Shown piece by piece: positions 45,495-54,600 of a DNA stretch of 64,000 nt. Made by a program: the position numbers and the translations under genes. The stretch spans positions 84,292 through 148,291 of the forward strand of contig QCKO01000001.1 in NCBI GenBank assembly GCA_003215315.1. Reading direction: 5' to 3'. The notes under the pieces are model-generated. The model made no database searches. It had not been told where the DNA came from and saw only the letters and a program-made list of their open reading frames with translations. The DNA is from Prochlorococcus sp. AG-409-P19. Lineage in GTDB: Bacteria > Cyanobacteriota > Cyanobacteriia > PCC-6307 > Cyanobiaceae. The number at the start of each line of letters is the position of its first letter. Position 1 is the first letter of the stretch.

Positions 45495-45580
45495 TTACAT
45501 GATTATTAGTAATCTACAAAATAAAGAGTCTATATAGATGTGATAAATTAATATTACAGGTTAAATATAATGCATGAAAT

Positions 45581-45775
45581 TCAATCAAATTCTCGTAAAA
45601 ACTCTATATAAAGTATTTTATCTACCGAATTATAACAATAGAAGTTCTGTATCAATTCTCTGTACTCCTCAAACAAAGAATGTCTATCTTTTTCACATTC
45701 GTTTAATTGGTTTAAACGTTGTAATGCCCATCCAAGCATTAGCTCGGTAGACTTAATAACTGCTTGTTCCTTCAA
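45581..45775 (-). CDS. Possible small helical protein, TTG start
   Basis: This 64-residue frame (TTG at 45775-45773): MKEQAVIKSTELMLGWALQR, then ECEKDRHSLFEEYRELIQNF and YNSVDKILYIEFLREFD. It is helix-rich and acidic. The non-ATG start lowers confidence. Confidence 0.4.
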   Translation of the reverse strand: MKEQAVIKSTELMLGWALQRLNQLNECEKDRHSLFEEYRELIQNFYCYNSVDKILYIEFLREFD

Positions 45776-46000
45776 TTAAAAAAATCTAATTTTTTGCGAC
45801 TATATACCATCATTTAATCTTGTGAAGTCTCCATTATGGCAATTTAATATGATAAAGTTACTTATAAAAACAAAGAAAATACATAAAATCATGAAATGAT
45901 AAAAAATCCAATTTATCCATTAGCACGATTAGTTAATCAAAAGAGTATATACTAATATTGCTATATTAAGGGAGTTAACTTAGAAAAAAATGTCCAGGGC

Positions 46001-47218
46001 TTAAGTACTTCTAGGGCCTTCTTGATTGACATTTTTATTACAGGTATGACTAAATATAGAAAAGAATGCATCTGAGATGATTTGAATATCATGCAAATCA
46101 AAATGGATAGGCAATCTAAGGTCAAAAACATCTTTCAAGCAATCTTCTGTATTAGGCAATTTACATTGTGTTAAATCTAGAAAATCCCAATTTGTATATA
46201 ACCTAGCATTTAAATTATTAACTCCGCCAAAATAACTAATAGGAATGGATGATTCTATTAGGTTAGTTTTTAATTCTTCCCTTAAATAATCTGGTAAATT
46301 TATATGCATTTGAACAGAATCTCTTACTGGACGTGTATTGATTGAAATAGCTGGCAAAGTAATATTATTAAAGCTTTCTAGCTTTGAAATAAAGTCTAAA
46401 TAATTTTTATTGATACTTAATATAGTAGATTCTATTTTATTTAATTGAGGTATAGCCAAAGCAGCTGTTATATTATTCATCCTTACATTAAATACTGGTA
46501 ATTTATTTAAGTATTTTTCAGCGACCTTAGTTTGACTCTTCGAATGCAACTTATAATTACTCTCATATGATCCAGACATAAAAACAGATTGCCAAAAAAT
46601 ATCAGGGTCATTAGTAACTAATAGACCTCCTTCTCCAGCATTAACTATTTTGTATGACTGTAATGAATAAACTCCAGCGACTCCAAAGGTCCCAGCGTGC
46701 TTACCTTTCCATTTAACGCCAAGAGCATGAGCTGCATCTTCAACTAAAACAACTCCATGTTTATCGCAGATTCTCACAACTTCATCCATATCGCACAAAT
46801 GGCCACGCATATGAGATAACAAAAGGAATTTAGACTCTGAGCTTATGATTTTTGACTCTAAATCAATTAAATCAATTACAAGGTCATATGTAATATCAAC
46901 AAGCACAGGTACTGCACCACATTGAATTACAGCACTAGGTACAGCTGTAAAGGTAAAAGATGGAATTAGAACTTTAGAATCATTGGAAACACCTACAGCT
47001 TTTAAAGCTAAAAAAATAGCATTCGTCGCAGATGAAACGCCAAGAGCATAATCAGTGCCGACATAATTTCTTACTCCTTGTTCTAAAATATTAACGTAAC
47101 TATCTAAGTGCTTGAACTGATACCTAAATAATTTTTTTTCATTCAAGGCATTTTGTACAGATTCGGAAACAAGCTCTAACGGGACTTCTGCTTCCCAAGA
47201 GATATCATGTATATTCAT
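46001..47218 (-). CDS. DegT/DnrJ/EryC1-type aminotransferase
   Basis: This 405-residue PLP enzyme of fold type I shows SSATNAIFLAL near 62-72, VLVEDAAHALG (Asp161) and SLQSYKIVNAGEGG with the PLP-binding Lys190. Members transaminate keto-sugar nucleotides for LPS, O-antigen or modified sugars. No sugar dehydratase or glycosyltransferase is next to it, so its pathway is elsewhere or lost. It may be a transferred remnant of a surface-polysaccharide cluster. Confidence 0.88.
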   Translation of the reverse strand: MNIHDISWEAEVPLELVSESVQNALNEKKLFRYQFKHLDSYVNILEQGVRNYVGTDYALGVSSATNAIFLALKAVGVSNDSKVLIPSFTFTAVPSAVIQCGAVPVLVDITYDLVIDLIDLESKIISSESKFLLLSHMRGHLCDMDEVVRICDKHGVVLVEDAAHALGVKWKGKHAGTFGVAGVYSLQSYKIVNAGEGGLLVTNDPDIFWQSVFMSGSYESNYKLHSKSQTKVAEKYLNKLPVFNVRMNNITAALAIPQLNKIESTILSINKNYLDFISKLESFNNITLPAISINTRPVRDSVQMHINLPDYLREELKTNLIESSIPISYFGGVNNLNARLYTNWDFLDLTQCKLPNTEDCLKDVFDLRLPIHFDLHDIQIISDAFFSIFSHTCNKNVNQEGPRST

Positions 47219-47427
47219 ATTTTTTTTGTGAAAAGGGTATCCTTAGTCTATTAAATTATGGACATAAAATTTCGTTTCAAGTGAAATAGACATATTAAAT
47301 TATTCATGAAATAAGAAATATTAGGTTCAGAACTAAAATGAATTAAAAAATACTCAATGTTAAAATCAAAATCCAAAAATATCTATAATAAAATATTAAG
47401 TTAATCTTCTTACAATTAAATGCAAAC

Positions 47428-47727
47428 ATGTCAGGATATAAAAGGTTGAGATGTGTTAACTTAATACTGGCACAGATGAAGGAAAGGAGGCATGATAGAT
47501 TTAAATCTAAAAAAGAAAAGATGGATGATCTCATAGAGGATATTCTTGACGCAACTGCAATTGTTAAAGAGCGCGTAAAGAAAATCAATACGAGACGTTG
47601 GATCCTTATAGTTATCGCAATTTGTTTATGTCCTGTTTTTTATCTTATGATGGCATTTAGCATGGTAAAATTGTTAATATCTATTTCTGGAGTCGGATAC
47701 ATTATAAAGATTACAGATAGAAAGTAA
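47428..47727 (+). CDS. Small basic membrane protein
   Basis: This 99-residue protein: MSGYKRLRCVNLILAQMKER, then a charged helix and a hydrophobic region (RRWILIVIAICLCPVFYLMM). Two helices lie at the C-terminal end. The overlapping reverse frame is judged a shadow. Function unknown. Confidence 0.6.
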   Translation: MSGYKRLRCVNLILAQMKERRHDRFKSKKEKMDDLIEDILDATAIVKERVKKINTRRWILIVIAICLCPVFYLMMAFSMVKLLISISGVGYIIKITDRK

Positions 47728-47775
47728 ATAATTAATATCAAAAGTCTACTAACTTTGGAAAGGTGAATTAACCTT

Positions 47776-47892
47776 ATGAATGAACTAGAGAGAATATCCA
47801 TTAATTATATGAATATTGATTCACGTAATCATTTAAATCACTTTATAGATCATCAAATGAATCCATTTTATTTCTTGTATTGGCTCTATTAA
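47776..47892 (+). CDS. Possible 38-residue protein
   Basis: MNELERISINYMNIDSRNHL then DHQMNPFYFLYWLY. No context or known family; short and listed only as a candidate. The rest of the 47730-48126 spacer shows no credible gene. Confidence 0.3.
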   Translation: MNELERISINYMNIDSRNHLNHFIDHQMNPFYFLYWLY

Positions 47893-48126
47893 AAGATCAT
47901 TGAACGAAGTTAAACGTATAAAAAGCAACAATACCTTGAAAACGTTGTGGACTATCATGATATCCAAAGAAATAATGAATACATAATTCCAGAAGTAAGA
48001 CCATCCATTAACACAAGTCGAAAAAATGGATATTTAATAAATCAAGTCTATTGTTGATTTAAAATTCTCTTATTAAGAGTATTTTCTATATAAAGGCTAA
48101 TATATATTCTTAAGAGTTAATAATTA

Positions 48127-48333
48127 ATGAAATCAATGGCTAACATTGAATTAATTAGTAAAAGCATCATAATTGAAAGATTATTTTGGCTTTTTATTGG
48201 AGTATTCATGTTTTTGGCACTGATCACCTCAATCAGACGAACAATTAAGCAGAAACAAAAAGATGACAGAGTTACTCCCATTGAGCTTAAATCGCTAGCA
48301 GAGCTAGCAGCCGACAAAGAAAAGAAGATATAG
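48127..48333 (+). CDS. Small membrane protein with polar tail
   Basis: This 68-residue protein: MKSMANIELISKSIIIERLF, one long helix, then TIKQKQKDDRVTPIELKSLA and a Lys/Glu end. The soluble end looks helical. The reverse frame over it is judged a shadow. Unknown family. Confidence 0.55.
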   Translation: MKSMANIELISKSIIIERLFWLFIGVFMFLALITSIRRTIKQKQKDDRVTPIELKSLAELAADKEKKI

Positions 48334-48674
48334 TCCAGGGAAAAAACATGCCTGGGTTAAAAAACCATTTCTCTTTTTTATATTCAATCAATTCTTTTGC
48401 CATAAGACAAGAACGGTAAAAAGGCCAAAATTAATGATCCACATAAAAAGCTTGTTAAAAGGGGTTTTATTTAATTACTATCTAATATTTCAAAGCAAGT
48501 CATTATGAATACAACGTTCTCTTTAGTAGAAATAATTTTAGATGGTTTTTATAAAAACGTTGGCACCTTATAAAGCCATAATCAGATCAACCATTTTGAG
48601 CCTATGCTAATTTTTACAAAGAACTGATACATTAAGCACGCAAAGGATTTACTATTGCAAAATCCAAGAGTTCA

Positions 48675-48839
48675 ATGTTCATGCAATTAATTGCTTTAGC
48701 ACATTCCGAATTTGGTATCAGCCATTTCACATCAGATTTGATACTTGTACTTTCTTTTGCAATTGTCACAGCTTTACCTATGTCTTTATTACGCCCTCAT
48801 ATACAGGAAAAGAATGTAAAAAGTTCGATTTTTAGGTAA
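48675..48839 (+). CDS. Small membrane protein
   Basis: This 54-residue frame (MFMQLIALAHSEFGISHFT, Met3 an alternative start) has one hydrophobic helix and then LRPHIQEKNVKSSIFR. It is 27 bp upstream of the Trp-rich gene. Low to moderate support. Confidence 0.45.
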   Translation: MFMQLIALAHSEFGISHFTSDLILVLSFAIVTALPMSLLRPHIQEKNVKSSIFR

Positions 48840-48866
48840 GTTAGTATAGTTTTAAATCCTGTTTTA

Positions 48867-49088
48867 ATGAGATGGCCACCGAACCAAGCATGGACCAGTT
48901 CTCAACCTAGAGAAGGTTTTCGACATTTTGAAGTCATGAGTTATGGCGGAAAAGGTGATGAGAGATGGGTAAAACTTTTTGCCATTTTAAATAAAGATAT
49001 TCAAATAGAAGTGCCCTGGTCAGAAATGAAGATTTATTCTAAATGGACATCTGGTTGGCTTCAATTGCCAGACGAAGGAGATATCTAG
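48867..49088 (+). CDS. Trp-rich small conserved protein (TIGR02450-like)
   Basis: This 73-residue protein: MRWPPNQAWTSSQPREGFRH, then FEVMSYGGKGDERWVKLFAI, VPWSEMKIYSKWTSGWLQLP. The many Trp and the PW..L/M...W..GW end match the TIGR02450-type small Trp-rich family. Function unknown; the fold is probably a small beta-sheet. Confidence 0.7.
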   Translation: MRWPPNQAWTSSQPREGFRHFEVMSYGGKGDERWVKLFAILNKDIQIEVPWSEMKIYSKWTSGWLQLPDEGDI

Positions 49089-49678
49089 TAATTTAAAAAC
49101 CAAAGCATTTCTAAAACCTAGCATAAATCAAATAATCCACAATTTAATCAAAGAAAAGTTCTTAACCATTTAGATGATTCATTATATCCCAATTAATCAT
49201 AAGGAAAAATCCTCTACAAACATCAGGAAAGGTTCTCAAAAAAGAATAACAATCAGAAATGATATCAAAATTCTTGCCCTCAGATAAAACTTTTATCTCT
49301 ATTTATACAATAATGTTTGTACTTAATTATAACTAATTCCTACATTATCGTTATAATCAAAAAAATTACATGACAAGGAAAAATCATCAAGGTAACACAA
49401 TGACAGTTTTTAGATAAAATAGGCAATAACTATCTTTTATTGATATATTCCTTATCATTAAAGCCTAAATATTCTCACCTAAAATATAATAATTAAATTT
49501 ATAGTCATAGAATTATCATGAGTCTTGCAAGCCCTAATATCATAACAAAGCATATGGATATATTTCCTTTTAACAAAAAATCAGATGTATTGAAGCAATA
49601 TAATTAGACTAAAAAATCTTATTAATAAATAAGATTTGACTCAAAATTTCATTGGCAGTTAATTTTAGAAACAAACCA

Positions 49679-49852
49679 TTACCTGAAAACCAGCAAAAAG
49701 GCTGAGAGGATATCTAGCTCTTCAGACAAGCAACGATCTCCTTGCTCGTCAAAATTGATTTGTCTAAAGAATGCACATGATTTGCATCTTTCTAGTGACC
49801 TACAAGCAGAAATTAACCTGCGATAAAAAAGCAAGGTCATACTCAAATTCAT
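49679..49852 (-). CDS. Small cysteine-containing protein
   Basis: This 57-residue frame (ATG 49852-49850): MNLSMTLLFYRRLISACRSL, then ERCKSCAFFRQINFDEQGDR and CLSEELDILSAFLL. The CKSC pair plus Cys17 and a later Cys suggest a small metal- or disulfide-stabilised protein. Higher information content than its AT-rich surroundings supports it. Confidence 0.5.
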   Translation of the reverse strand: MNLSMTLLFYRRLISACRSLERCKSCAFFRQINFDEQGDRCLSEELDILSAFLLVFR

Positions 49853-49913
49853 AATCGTAAGCTTTTGGCTTTTACATTCAAGAAAGTTTGAATAAGCAAT
49901 TAGATGTATTTTA

Positions 49914-49952
49914 GATTCGAACCTACTGATCTAGTGATAATGAATCAGTAGG
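49914..49952 (-). other. tRNA-like relic and hairpin
   Basis: On the minus strand, GTAGGTTCGAATC resembles the T arm of a tRNA. It is preceded by a perfect 9-bp stem (CCTACTGAT/ATCAGTAGG, 49922-49952). No D arm or full acceptor stem is present. It could be a degraded tRNA fragment (as found at integration sites) or a simple terminator. Confidence 0.35.
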
Positions 49953-50049
49953 AACTTTGAGTGATTGAATAAGATATTTCTCGATAACAGTATTTCTTTC
50001 CCTCATTAGTGGCTCTGAAAATTAGATCCTTTTCCAACGATATAGGCAT
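49945..50049 (-). CDS. Possible 34-residue protein
   Basis: The frame MPISLEKDLIFRATNEGKKY then CYREISYSITQSSY lies in a gene-poor area and is part of a longer but hydrophobic-random frame. Listed only as a candidate; its end overlaps the hairpin above. Confidence 0.25.
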   Translation of the reverse strand: MPISLEKDLIFRATNEGKKYCYREISYSITQSSY

Positions 50050-50594
50050 GCAGGATACTAATTTAAACGTGATGAGACGATTTTCTCTGTTTATATAGTG
50101 ATTGATTAGTAAGACCAAAAAGCAATAATGCAAGAGCAAAATACAAAACACTTTTTCAGGTGATCAGAATTGGTTTTTATAACCATTCGAGAACAGAGGA
50201 TGGAAAAAGGTGTAACTGTTCTTTTCAAGAGAAATATCAGGTTTCGAGTATGAGCAAATTAAGTTCATGATTAGATAGGAGTTAGTCCTCTTTGGAAATA
50301 ATAACTTACTTCAGCTGGTATCTTTTCAAAGAGACTTCAATGAAAACCATCCATAGTTGAATAGATCTAGGTGAAAAACAAGACCAATAAAACGCTTATA
50401 AGATTACAAGAGCATAGAATTTGGGAGTGCAATCTGAGCTGAATTTATAGAATGGTCTTAAAGGAGCACAAAAAAGCAATATTTTTTTGCCTTTCCGAAT
50501 TTGAGGAATCAATGCTTGTATTGGCTAAAATTAATATAGATATTGTCTAGTTGTTAAATATAAGTTAGATTAAAAAAGTAACTGATTTTTTATC

Positions 50595-50951
50595 ATGCTC
50601 ACTGGTAAGGATTTATTAGCCAAAGTTAAGGACTTGGGTGATGTCTCAAAGTCTGATCTTGTTAAGGCAACTGGATATGTATCCACAAAGAAGGGAGGAG
50701 GTGAACGTCTCAACTACACTGCTTTTTATGAAGCCCTGCTAGAAGCTAAAGGCGTTAATCTTGCCTCTGAAAGTGCTGGTGGAATCGGCAAAGGAGGAAG
50801 AAAGCTTAGTTATGTCGCTACCGTTCAAGGCAACGGAAATCTATTGATAGGAAAAGCTTACACAGCTCTTTTAGATCTAAAACCTGGCGACAACTTTGAG
50901 ATAAAAATGGGACGAAAAGGCTTCCGTTTAGTTCCTGAAGGCGACGGCTAA
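50595..50951 (+). CDS. Cyanobacterial AbrB-type regulator (cyAbrB)
   Basis: This 118-residue DNA-binding protein of the cyAbrB family opens MLTGKDLLAKVKDLGDVSKS. It contains RLNYTAFYEALLEAKGV and the C-terminal AbrB-like swapped-hairpin motif KLSYVATVQGNGNLLIGKAY then LKPGDNFEIKMGRKGFRLVP. These regulators control carbon and nitrogen genes and bind broadly along the chromosome. It is a single-gene unit, followed by a strong terminator at 50987. Confidence 0.95.
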   Translation: MLTGKDLLAKVKDLGDVSKSDLVKATGYVSTKKGGGERLNYTAFYEALLEAKGVNLASESAGGIGKGGRKLSYVATVQGNGNLLIGKAYTALLDLKPGDNFEIKMGRKGFRLVPEGDG

Positions 50952-50986
50952 TGTATTAGACTTTGTCTAATCAACATACAAATTTG

Positions 50987-51019
50987 CCAGCGCTAATGTT
51001 GAAGCGCTGGTTTTTTTTT
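50987..51019 (+). terminator. Rho-independent terminator of cyAbrB
   Basis: An 8-bp stem CCAGCGCT/AGCGCTGG with an 8-nt loop is followed directly by nine Ts. A smaller hairpin ATTAGAC/GTCTAAT lies between the stop codon and this terminator (50955-50971). Confidence 0.9.
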
Positions 51020-51062
51020 CTCAATAAAACAGAGAATCATCCATAATTTACTTTATACTCTC

Positions 51063-51098
51063 AAAAAAAATGGAGTCGTACACGACTCCATTTTTTTT
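51063..51098. terminator. Symmetric bidirectional terminator
   Basis: A palindrome of eight As, TGGAGTCGT, two loop bases, ACGACTCCA and eight Ts is perfect over 34 of 36 positions. It reads as a terminator on both strands. It lies only 44 bp after the cyAbrB terminator, with no gene between. Confidence 0.85.
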
Positions 51099-51640
51099 GA
51101 GCTAAAAGGTAGAAGCTTATTGAAATATCCTTTTAACAGAGTTGGTGAATTTATAAGAAGTTCATTGAATGTCCTGGAGGTACATGAATTAAGTGAATCA
51201 TCTTAATAGAGTCAGATAAATTGACAAAGTCGATATTCAACAAAGACCACTTATCGAAATTACAATTAATGAGGTTCTACCTTAATTGCAAAAACTATCT
51301 CAATAAGCACTCAATAACTCTAGCAAAATACATAAGAAAATTTAATGTCAACCAAATATCAAAGATAACATCAGCTAAAAGCGATTAAAAAACAAAAAAA
51401 ATCATTTTTAATAGGTCTAGTGTATTTTCAGTAATAAAGCGCTATTTTCGACCACATGTGAATATGTCAGCTATTGATATGCCATTAAGCAAAGTTAACA
51501 AGGCTTTAAGGGAAACAGCATTCATATAAAAGTGAAATAATGATATGTTTCGTCTAACGATCAAAATTTAATGAGCACTCTTCAAATACTTGCTTTTAGA
51601 CGTATTATAAAATCGAATCAACCTATGATGAATATTGAGA
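51099..51640. other. Gene-free stretch
   Basis: No coding frame or RNA that I can support. Only short frames (for example a 23-codon GTG frame near 51460) occur. Confidence 0.45.
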
Positions 51641-51814
51641 ATGAATAATTTTACTGATGATCAAATGCTAAATGCAATCCAAAACAATCAAATAGTAAAA
51701 GAATGCTATGAAGAGATTAAAGCTAATTGCATGAAATTGTCTAAAAACACCAATTGTCCACATGAAGATATAGACAATTTACTCAATTATCTAATTGGCA
51801 AGTGGCATGATTAG
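51641..51814 (+). CDS. C-X8-C small helical protein, member 3
   Basis: This 57-residue ORF: MNNFTDDQMLNAIQNNQIVK, then ECYEEIKANCMKLSKNTNCP and IDNLLNYLIGKW. It shares the Cys-x8-Cys helical core of the genes at 27234, 34532 and 59555. It lies 22 bp upstream of a secreted protein gene on the same strand and may be co-transcribed. Confidence 0.6.
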   Translation: MNNFTDDQMLNAIQNNQIVKECYEEIKANCMKLSKNTNCPHEDIDNLLNYLIGKWHD

Positions 51815-51836
51815 TTCATAATCATACCGCAACAAA

Positions 51837-52088
51837 ATGAAGAGACTTTTATTTTTCCTTAAGCTTTGCTTGGTATGTTTCTTTTTTTTTAACTCATCCA
51901 TAGCATTTGCGTATGACCAAACTGAACTTTCAGAATGCATAGCCAATGCTAATAAAAATCCAGCATTAGATAAAATATCTCAAGAACAAATCCAAAGCTA
52001 CTGCACATGCGCACTAGAATTTATAATTGACCAAGGAAAAAACGTACAAGAGTCGGGATACAAATGCGCTGTAATGAACTTCTCCTAA
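51837..52088 (+). CDS. Secreted cysteine-rich small protein
   Basis: This 83-residue protein has a signal peptide (MKRLLFFLKLCLVCFFFF) with likely cleavage after AFA (about residue 25). The mature 58 residues contain LSECIANANKNP, QSYCTCALEFI and YKCAVMNFS: four cysteines that could form two disulfides in the periplasm. Family not named. Confidence 0.7.
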   Translation: MKRLLFFLKLCLVCFFFFNSSIAFAYDQTELSECIANANKNPALDKISQEQIQSYCTCALEFIIDQGKNVQESGYKCAVMNFS

Positions 52089-52189
52089 TAATTGTACATA
52101 TAAAATGAATACACCAATAAATGCCTTATAAGATTAAATCTATTACGTGATGGATAGATAGAGTGAACTGTAAGATTAGTCAAAAAAAA

Positions 52190-52328
52190 TCACTTCATAG
52201 CTTGTAAATAACTAATTTGATTAAAGTTATCAGCAATCAACACAACTAGTTGTCCATCCAAGTAATCATATCTATAAGGCAAATCAATACTTCTACTTGC
52301 TTAAATAATTCGCAAGGGTTGTTTTCAT
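52190..52328 (-). pseudogene. Frameshifted remnant of a small protein gene
   Basis: From ATG 52328-52326 the frame reads MKTTLANYLSK then stops. In the next frame protein-like sequence continues SIDLPYRYDYLDGQLVVLIA and FNQISYLQAMK before a stop at 52190. The two halves fit as one about 46-residue protein if one base is added or removed near 52290. It is a decayed gene or a sequence error. Confidence 0.4.
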
Positions 52329-52520
52329 TAATTTTGCATGTCTATAGACACCTCTCTATCCAAACATTCAAAACCAGTTGCTACTTTATATATAAATAAA
52401 AAATTGAACAAGCAAATATGATTTTTTTCCAGATGTGCATTTGCTCTAATCTTAAAAGAGTATACGTAGTCATTTATTAAAAAATTAAGAAAATCAACGA
52501 ACTAAAGACAACATTCGTAT

Positions 52521-53090
52521 ATGAATAGAGTTATGAGACCCAATACTCTATCCAATATTTCATTCACCAACTGGTGGCTAAAGTTTGCAAAAGATGAACA
52601 GTTAATTGTGCAACCTAAGATAAAGGGACTTGTTGTCCTTTTAAGGTATAAATACGGACAATTGGTTGGGGTCTTTAAATCAAACAAAGAAAATATAAAG
52701 TCATCTACAGAGAAAATCAAAAGCATTCCTTCTCTTATTGATGTTTCAAGGAAAGTAGAAGTTGAGATAATAGGAACAATCTATGAAGAGCCAAAGGTAT
52801 TTACAAATTCAAAAGAAGAGTTAGATAAAGAAAATACAAACAAAGAGTTACTTACTTTTATAGCTTTTGAAAGTACAAATTCTGATGTGGACAGATTAAC
52901 AGATTTGGCTCGTCTGGAAAATTGGGGCTTTGAAACACCCATAACACTTCGCACAGATGATCCTAAACAAGTAGAAAGCTTATATCAAAAGTGGTTAGCT
53001 GGTGAAATATTCACAAGTTACCCAACCAATGGAATAATATGTAAAGCCAACTCTGCGAAAGAGAAATTAGTTTTTGAATTAACACCATAA
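52521..53090 (+). CDS. Stand-alone LigA-type adenylation-domain-like protein
   Basis: This 189-residue protein follows the nucleotidyltransferase domain of NAD-dependent DNA ligase. IVQPKIKGLVVLLRYKYGQL corresponds to EPKIDG...RY..G.L with the catalytic Lys at 33, VEVEIIGTIYEE to LEVRGEVY, and SYPTNGIICKANS to the IDGVVVK motif. The motif I Asp is Lys35 here, and the zinc finger, HhH and BRCT domains are absent. It may be an inactive or specialised paralogue, not a replicative ligase. Confidence 0.65.
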   Translation: MNRVMRPNTLSNISFTNWWLKFAKDEQLIVQPKIKGLVVLLRYKYGQLVGVFKSNKENIKSSTEKIKSIPSLIDVSRKVEVEIIGTIYEEPKVFTNSKEELDKENTNKELLTFIAFESTNSDVDRLTDLARLENWGFETPITLRTDDPKQVESLYQKWLAGEIFTSYPTNGIICKANSAKEKLVFELTP

Positions 53091-53430
53091 GAAATTTTAT
53101 TTATAAGGTAATTCGATTAATTCTAGTCATATAAAGCATTAGATAAAGGCAGAGAAAAATGATAAACCAACTGTAAAAAGTGACAACCATATTTGTACGT
53201 ATATGGAAATAGAAATACTGGATATTCATAACGAATAAAATAGCCTATTAGTAATATTTGATCAATTGAAATAGAGAAACAAATAAGATTGATAAATAAA
53301 CTTTAAATTGGTTTGTAATTAAAAACATCATATGATCATTATATCAACAATAGATATTATTTATTCAGAAAAATAATCAATTTATCTATTCTGACAATAA
53401 TCTAGAACTTATAGATTTGTCTTATAGAAA
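53091..53430. other. Gene-free stretch
   Basis: No credible coding frame or hairpin between the LigA-like gene and the reverse gene at 53431. Confidence 0.4.
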
Positions 53431-53550
53431 CTAATGGAGCTTATTATTAGGATTATTGTCTTGTATTGAACGAAGGCCAAAAAAAACAATTAAACCGATC
53501 AAAAAGATTGGTATAACTACAGATGAGTGGCTAAAGAGTTCAACAAGCAT
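53431..53550 (-). CDS. Tiny membrane protein
   Basis: This 39-residue ORF (ATG 53550-53548): MLVELFSHSSVVIPIFLIGL, then FFGLRSIQDNNPNNKLH. One helix with polar ends. Unknown family. Confidence 0.45.
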   Translation of the reverse strand: MLVELFSHSSVVIPIFLIGLIVFFGLRSIQDNNPNNKLH

Positions 53551-53790
53551 TGATAACCAATTTTAAATTAGTAATTATATATTATTAACTTTTCAAATTT
53601 TTACAAGCAATTGTAAAACAAAAGGCAAATCGATCAAATTATCTAATGTAAAATATTTTAACCTAATAAAGGTGAAGCCAAAAAAGTAATAATGCAGATT
53701 GAATGAAAAATTATCCAAATTAGTAAGCCATGGATACAAAAAAAAACCATAAAATCAACTATACTATATTTACAAAAAAGGATTAATCAA

Positions 53791-53928
53791 TTGACAAAAG
53801 AAAAGCCAACGAAAAGATTAGAAGAATTATTCAATGAGATTCAAAATAAAACAAATGCTTCCGAATCAGAAATCAACAAATTAAAAGAAATCATGAAGGA
53901 AGACAATGGTAGCTCAATTTCAACTTAG
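53791..53928 (+). CDS. Small helical protein, TTG start with Shine-Dalgarno
   Basis: This 45-residue ORF starts at TTG 53791, preceded by AAAGGA eight bases upstream. MTKEKPTKRLEELFNEIQNK is followed by SESEINKLKEIMKED: a charged helical hairpin. Function unknown. The good ribosome site supports the non-ATG start. Confidence 0.5.
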   Translation: MTKEKPTKRLEELFNEIQNKTNASESEINKLKEIMKEDNGSSIST

Positions 53929-54034
53929 AAAGTCCAACTAATAAAGGAAATCTATTAATAGTATTAAATTCATCATTTAAATCATAAATTGAGTTTTCTT
54001 ACCCTTAGATTTAGGTCAATTCAATTTTATTGCA

Positions 54035-54355
54035 ATGCAATTTTATGTAGTCTCAGCCGCAGTACCCGATGAAACTCAAGATGCGGGATACACAGAATTT
54101 ATTACATACATGGAAAATGGAGCCAAAATGGATAAATTTGATGGTTTTGAACTGGTTGCAAGGCTTCATATGCCTGAGTCAGGTGAATTATGTATTATTT
54201 GTAAAGCTAGAGACGCAAAAGCCCTTTTTAAACATTTTATGTTTTGGAGATCCGCATTTGGAGTTGAGTTCCAATATAGACCAGCCCTTACTTGTGCTGA
54301 AATGGTAGAGATGCAAAAAGCTCATAATGCAGCTCTTAAAGAACAAACTAATTAA
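54035..54355 (+). CDS. DUF3303-like protein
   Basis: This 106-residue protein: MQFYVVSAAVPDETQDAGYT, then FDGFELVARLHMPESGELCI and FKHFMFWRSAFGVEFQYRPA. The late FW-R..FG.....PALT plan matches the gene at 19461 and the DUF3303 small alpha/beta-barrel family. Length is normal. An inner-frame ORF is a shadow. Role unknown. Confidence 0.72.
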   Translation: MQFYVVSAAVPDETQDAGYTEFITYMENGAKMDKFDGFELVARLHMPESGELCIICKARDAKALFKHFMFWRSAFGVEFQYRPALTCAEMVEMQKAHNAALKEQTN

Positions 54356-54600
54356 ACTCAATAAATTTCCAACAATATCTAGGAAGAGACTAATTGCAGA
54401 CTTAATAAATATTTTTAATTAATTTTATTATTTACTTTATATACAATAGATTTATTGAACTATTAAGTAAAATATGAATTTAATCTAAAGGCTTATATTC
54501 TTAACTTAATAAAGTAAATTGATATCTAAAAGAATAGTAAAATCAATTACATTGACCTAAATTTATTAAATAAAAAGTTGTTGTACAGAAATCTAAAAGG

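Larger units (their letters stand above)
49089..50594. other. Long gene-poor stretch
   Basis: This 1.5-kb region between two forward genes has no long ORF. Within it I list a cysteine-rich reverse ORF (49679-49852), a tRNA-like relic (49914-49952) and a weak reverse frame (49945-50049). Other short frames end quickly; it may be decayed coding DNA or hold small RNAs. Confidence 0.45.
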
